Shown here: positions 42,135 to 44,586 of the stretch, piece after piece
Numbering within the stretch: position 1 is the stretch's first letter
Layout: each line of letters begins with the position of its first letter
Origin: a virus
Direction: 5' to 3' (one strand)
IMG/VR virus record: IMGVR_UViG_3300024344_000033
Coordinates: 1-44,586 of that record
DNA: 44,586 nt
Position numbers and translations under genes: made by a program
The notes under the pieces: generated by a model
The model's input: only the letters and a program-made list of their open reading frames with translations
Database searches by the model: none
Told to the model about the DNA's origin: nothing

Positions 42135-44075
42135 TTATGATCTTACTAGGTTCCCGTTATGATAACTAGATGTTACGGTATAATTTGATGCTGCTGGATC
42201 TAATCCTGAAGCAATATCGTCAACAATCATTTCAAAATTACTGTTACTAGTATCTAGTTGCAAATAAAGATCCTGTAATCCAATCACATCATTAGATTTA
42301 GGACATGCTGATAACTCAATGATAGTTTGACCATCTTTTAACTTACCAGATATAATATTGACAGGATTTAAAGTAATAATTCCACTCTTATAGTTGATAG
42401 TTCCAACATTCCTTCTAACAATAGTAGGTGATGTAGAATTAGGAGAGGGAAGAGTAAAGAAAAAGATTGATCCTGATTCTCTATTAGAATTTGGAATATC
42501 TGATAAGTAGATATCTTGGGAAATGCCACTTATACGGAATGAAGTAGATTTAATGTTATATCCACTCATACTCTTGATATAAAATTCATTACCAAATCCA
42601 ATTTGGTACTCCGCAAAACTATTTAATGCTGCTCTCATATCCCTTCTCATCTGTAGAGTTGTGATATTAGATGTAATGGCAACATCACTCTCATCAATAA
42701 CTTTTAAGAATTTACTATACTTAAATCTTGCACCATATCTATTTAATTCAGTTGAATCTGCGTATGTTTCGACATTTTCTTGAACTAATGTAGAAACATA
42801 TTCTCCAGAAGGTGCTAAATTGGTGTTATAATAGATTTTAGAGTCAATTTCTATATAAAGATACTTTAAATCAAGAATTTCTGGAACAATTCCAGCAACA
42901 GCATACTTTTTAAGTTTAGTTTTAATATTTTCTTTAATTAAATTAGGTAAAAAATCACCTGTTCGAGGTTTTATGCTAATAAAGACCTTTCCATACTGAG
43001 GAGGAATTAATTCTTCACCTCCAAACACAGAAATTGACTCAGATTCAGGATAAATTTTGTTTGGAATCAAAGTTTCATAGTCACTTGCACTAACTGCTCT
43101 ATTTTGAGACGAATAAATTCGTGGTGCAAACTTTTTAATTGATTCTACACTCTCAATAGTCTCTCCACCCGAAGATCTAAGGTCTGTACTCAATAAAGAA
43201 ACACCAGAAGATACTGAATATGATTGAGAATTCCTAATGTAAGATAAACTTCCTGCAAAAGTAAAGTTACTAATGCCATTTGCTCCTTCACCATCAGTTA
43301 TAATGTATTCTGCTGTAATATAATTACTTTCTTCTAACTTTTTACCAAAAATATTATCCCCAAAGAACAATTCATATCTCTCATCTTCTACTTCTTGAAG
43401 AAAATATACTTTAGATTCGCTAGTAATGTCAAAAAGACTATCTTGAGCACTATATTTTGTACCTGTAGTAGCAAATACATTATTTTTTACAGTTACAGTC
43501 ATCAAAGATGTATCAATTCCTGTATTTTGAAGTGTAAATTTCTGATTTGGGTTAATTGAAGTAAAAGTAAATGCACTTGTTACTAAAGTTCCCTCTGAAA
43601 TCTTAATATTATTGAAGTTTGCAGTTGCTGTACCTTCAGAATCAGTATTAACAGGTACTGTAATATCCTCTAGGATACTAAACATATAAGAATTTGACCC
43701 CACTGACCCCGCAGTTGCTGCCACAGGACCTTTACTTAGGGTTATAGTCGCAGGAGCAGGAGTAACACCTGTCAAATCAACGAAGAAACTAATAGTTGCT
43801 GTAGATGCAGTTCTAGATCTTGGGTTATAACCAATGTTTCGTGCTAATGCTACTACATTTTCCCGTAGAGTAGCACTATCAATGAATACTTCATTGGTTA
43901 CCATGTTGGCATTGTATGAAGTAATGTAGGTATTGTATGCTAATACGTCTAAAATTGATGATAAATTAGATCCTTCAAAGTCATAATCCGTAAAATTGGA
44001 GTTTGACCTAAGGTAATCTTTAAGAGAAGTCTTAACCTCATCAAAATCGAGGTTAGAAAAATTAACTAACGGCAT
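42135..44075 (-). CDS. 6: Baseplate wedge protein gp6
   Basis: This is the core wedge subunit; in T4 gp6 dimers form the inner ring that holds the baseplate together. Length of 646 residues is close to T4 (660). The N-terminal part, NFTDYDFEGSNLSSILDVLA followed by YNTYITSYNANMV, NEVFIDSATLREN and ALARNIGYNPRSRTAS, matches T4 FLDYDFEGSRLNVLCDLLAYNT and the TANLRSSVVQAAQDNGYLPTSKSA stretch. Mid-protein DERYELFFGDNIFGKKLE and NRAVSASDYETLI, and SISVFGGEELIPPQYGKVFI, are typical of the gp6/gpJ-like baseplate family. It begins one nt after gp25 and ends one nt before the gp7-like gene, which indicates a tightly coupled wedge operon. Confidence 0.96.
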   Translation of the reverse strand: MPLVNFSNLDFDEVKTSLKDYLRSNSNFTDYDFEGSNLSSILDVLAYNTYITSYNANMVTNEVFIDSATLRENVVALARNIGYNPRSRTASTATISFFVDLTGVTPAPATITLSKGPVAATAGSVGSNSYMFSILEDITVPVNTDSEGTATANFNNIKISEGTLVTSAFTFTSINPNQKFTLQNTGIDTSLMTVTVKNNVFATTGTKYSAQDSLFDITSESKVYFLQEVEDERYELFFGDNIFGKKLEESNYITAEYIITDGEGANGISNFTFAGSLSYIRNSQSYSVSSGVSLLSTDLRSSGGETIESVESIKKFAPRIYSSQNRAVSASDYETLIPNKIYPESESISVFGGEELIPPQYGKVFISIKPRTGDFLPNLIKENIKTKLKKYAVAGIVPEILDLKYLYIEIDSKIYYNTNLAPSGEYVSTLVQENVETYADSTELNRYGARFKYSKFLKVIDESDVAITSNITTLQMRRDMRAALNSFAEYQIGFGNEFYIKSMSGYNIKSTSFRISGISQDIYLSDIPNSNRESGSIFFFTLPSPNSTSPTIVRRNVGTINYKSGIITLNPVNIISGKLKDGQTIIELSACPKSNDVIGLQDLYLQLDTSNSNFEMIVDDIASGLDPAASNYTVTSSYHNGNLVRS

Positions 44076-44076
44076 C

Positions 44077-44478
44077 TTATCGAGTTGATTGTAAGGCGAA
44101 TTGTAATTCTTGTGGAGCTACGTCTGCTCCTACGATGTCATATGTAATAGTTGCATCAAATGAAGCATTATCATTGTCTGCTACTATAGTAACACGAGTT
44201 AAATTAACTCTAGGTTCATAGTTAGTAATAGAAAATTCAATTTCTTCTTGAATTTGAGATGCTGTTATGTCATCTACGTTCTCAAAAAGTAATCTTGATA
44301 CCTTTGAACCAAAATCTGGTTGAAAAAACTTTTCACCTGGATAGGTCATCACAATATTTCTTACAGAACGAGCAATTGCATTAGCATTTTTCAGACCAAT
44401 AAGGTCATCATTCAGTGGATTAGACTGAAAGGTCATACTAAGATCCTTAAATCCTCTACTAACTCGTTCTATAGGCAT
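44077..44478 (-). CDS. 25: Baseplate wedge protein gp25
   Basis: This is a small wedge protein of the gp25/TssE family that in T4 nucleates sheath polymerisation on the baseplate. Its 133 residues match T4 (132). Characteristic features are the RNIVMTYPGEKFFQPDFGSK segment (41-60), LLFENVD (63-69) and the family-defining EPR in NYEPRVNLTRVTI (about 90-102). In T4, gene 25 lies in a separate cluster; here it directly precedes gene 6, an arrangement I associate with cyanomyoviruses. AATAAATA lies 29 nt before the ATG; no clear Shine-Dalgarno is present. It is the first complete gene of the wedge transcription unit. Confidence 0.95.
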   Translation of the reverse strand: MPIERVSRGFKDLSMTFQSNPLNDDLIGLKNANAIARSVRNIVMTYPGEKFFQPDFGSKVSRLLFENVDDITASQIQEEIEFSITNYEPRVNLTRVTIVADNDNASFDATITYDIVGADVAPQELQFALQSTR

Positions 44479-44507
44479 AAATTTTTCTAATATTTAGAAT
44501 TATAATT

Positions 44508-44515
44508 TATTTATT
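44508..44515 (-). promoter_or_regulatory. Late promoter for gp25-gp6-gp7 (AATAAATA)
   Basis: AATAAATA on the minus strand lies 29 nt before the gp25 ATG, within the context CCTTAATAAATAA that also precedes gp8. A second CTAAATA-type element (TCTAAATA) lies closer, at 44491-44498. Confidence 0.55.
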
Positions 44516-44523
44516 AAGGATTT

Positions 44524-44586
44524 TTAACCAATTATTTGAGTTTGGTCGTCATAATCCAAACCTTCATAAAAATCTGCGTCTTCTAA
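44524..44586 (-). CDS. C-terminal end of an unidentified upstream gene (partial)
   Basis: An open frame enters from the right edge and ends at TAA (44524-44526). It encodes 20 residues, LEDADFYEGLDYDDQTQIIG, an acidic tail. It runs in the same direction as gp25 and ends 45 nt before it, so it is probably the last part of another late structural or baseplate gene. The piece is too short to identify. Confidence 0.6.
   Translation of the reverse strand, partial: LEDADFYEGLDYDDQTQIIG

Noticed and set aside
1-44586. tRNA genes, CRISPR arrays, insertion sequences, integrase or attachment sites
   Set aside because: Intergenic gaps are all under about 100 nt and hold only promoter-like motifs; no cloverleaf, spaced direct-repeat array, transposase or integrase motif was seen.

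Overview
The window is the late structural cluster of a T4-like myovirus that infects cyanobacteria, of the Synechococcus/Prochlorococcus cyanomyovirus type. Every convincing gene lies on the minus strand, so transcription runs from right to left. The T4 identity rests on recognisable versions of gp25, gp6, gp7, gp8, gp13, gp14, gp15, gp16, gp17, gp18, gp19, gp20, gp21, gp22 and the start of gp23, in almost T4 gene order. The cyanophage assignment rests on a Ycf35 (DUF1257) gene next to a DUF2997 gene, a pair typical of cyanobacteria. It is also supported by very large glycine/threonine-rich baseplate proteins and by gene 25 lying directly before gene 6. The DNA is clearly AT-rich and coding is nearly continuous; no gap exceeds about 100 bases.

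Layout in transcription order. (1) 44586-26754, baseplate wedge: the tail of an unidentified gene, gp25, gp6, a 4594-residue gp7-like protein and gp8. (2) 26747-18351: a 2511-residue DUF4815-type tail/baseplate protein followed by two small unknown or structural genes, where T4 has genes 9-12 and wac. (3) 18326-14361, neck and tail terminator: gp13, gp14, the DUF2997/Ycf35 pair, and gp15. (4) 14364-8247, packaging: gp16, then a 733-residue coiled-coil fibre protein and a 594-residue mosaic of small Cys-rich/basic domains, then gp17. (5) 8155-5229, tail: sheath gp18 and tube gp19. (6) 5170-1, head: portal gp20, a 92-residue unknown, a gp67-like core peptide, a 204-residue unknown, protease gp21, scaffold gp22 and the beginning of major capsid gp23.

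T4-like late promoter motifs (TATAAATA, or NATAAATA variants) sit 20-43 nt before the start codons of most transcription units. This suggests many overlapping late transcripts rather than one operon. Together the genes build the prohead (20, 67, 21, 22, 23), package DNA (16, 17), close the neck (13, 14, 15) and form the contractile tail and baseplate (18, 19, 25, 6, 7, 8, DUF4815 protein).

The most unusual content is: the giant gp7 with a degenerate YHYH domain and tandem FTC/YPR repeats; a Gly-rich repeat module inserted into several otherwise conserved T4 core proteins; the domain-mosaic and fibre genes placed between the two terminase genes; and the host-like Ycf35/DUF2997 pair inside the neck cluster. 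All assignments come from reading motifs and from memory of the families; no database search was run.
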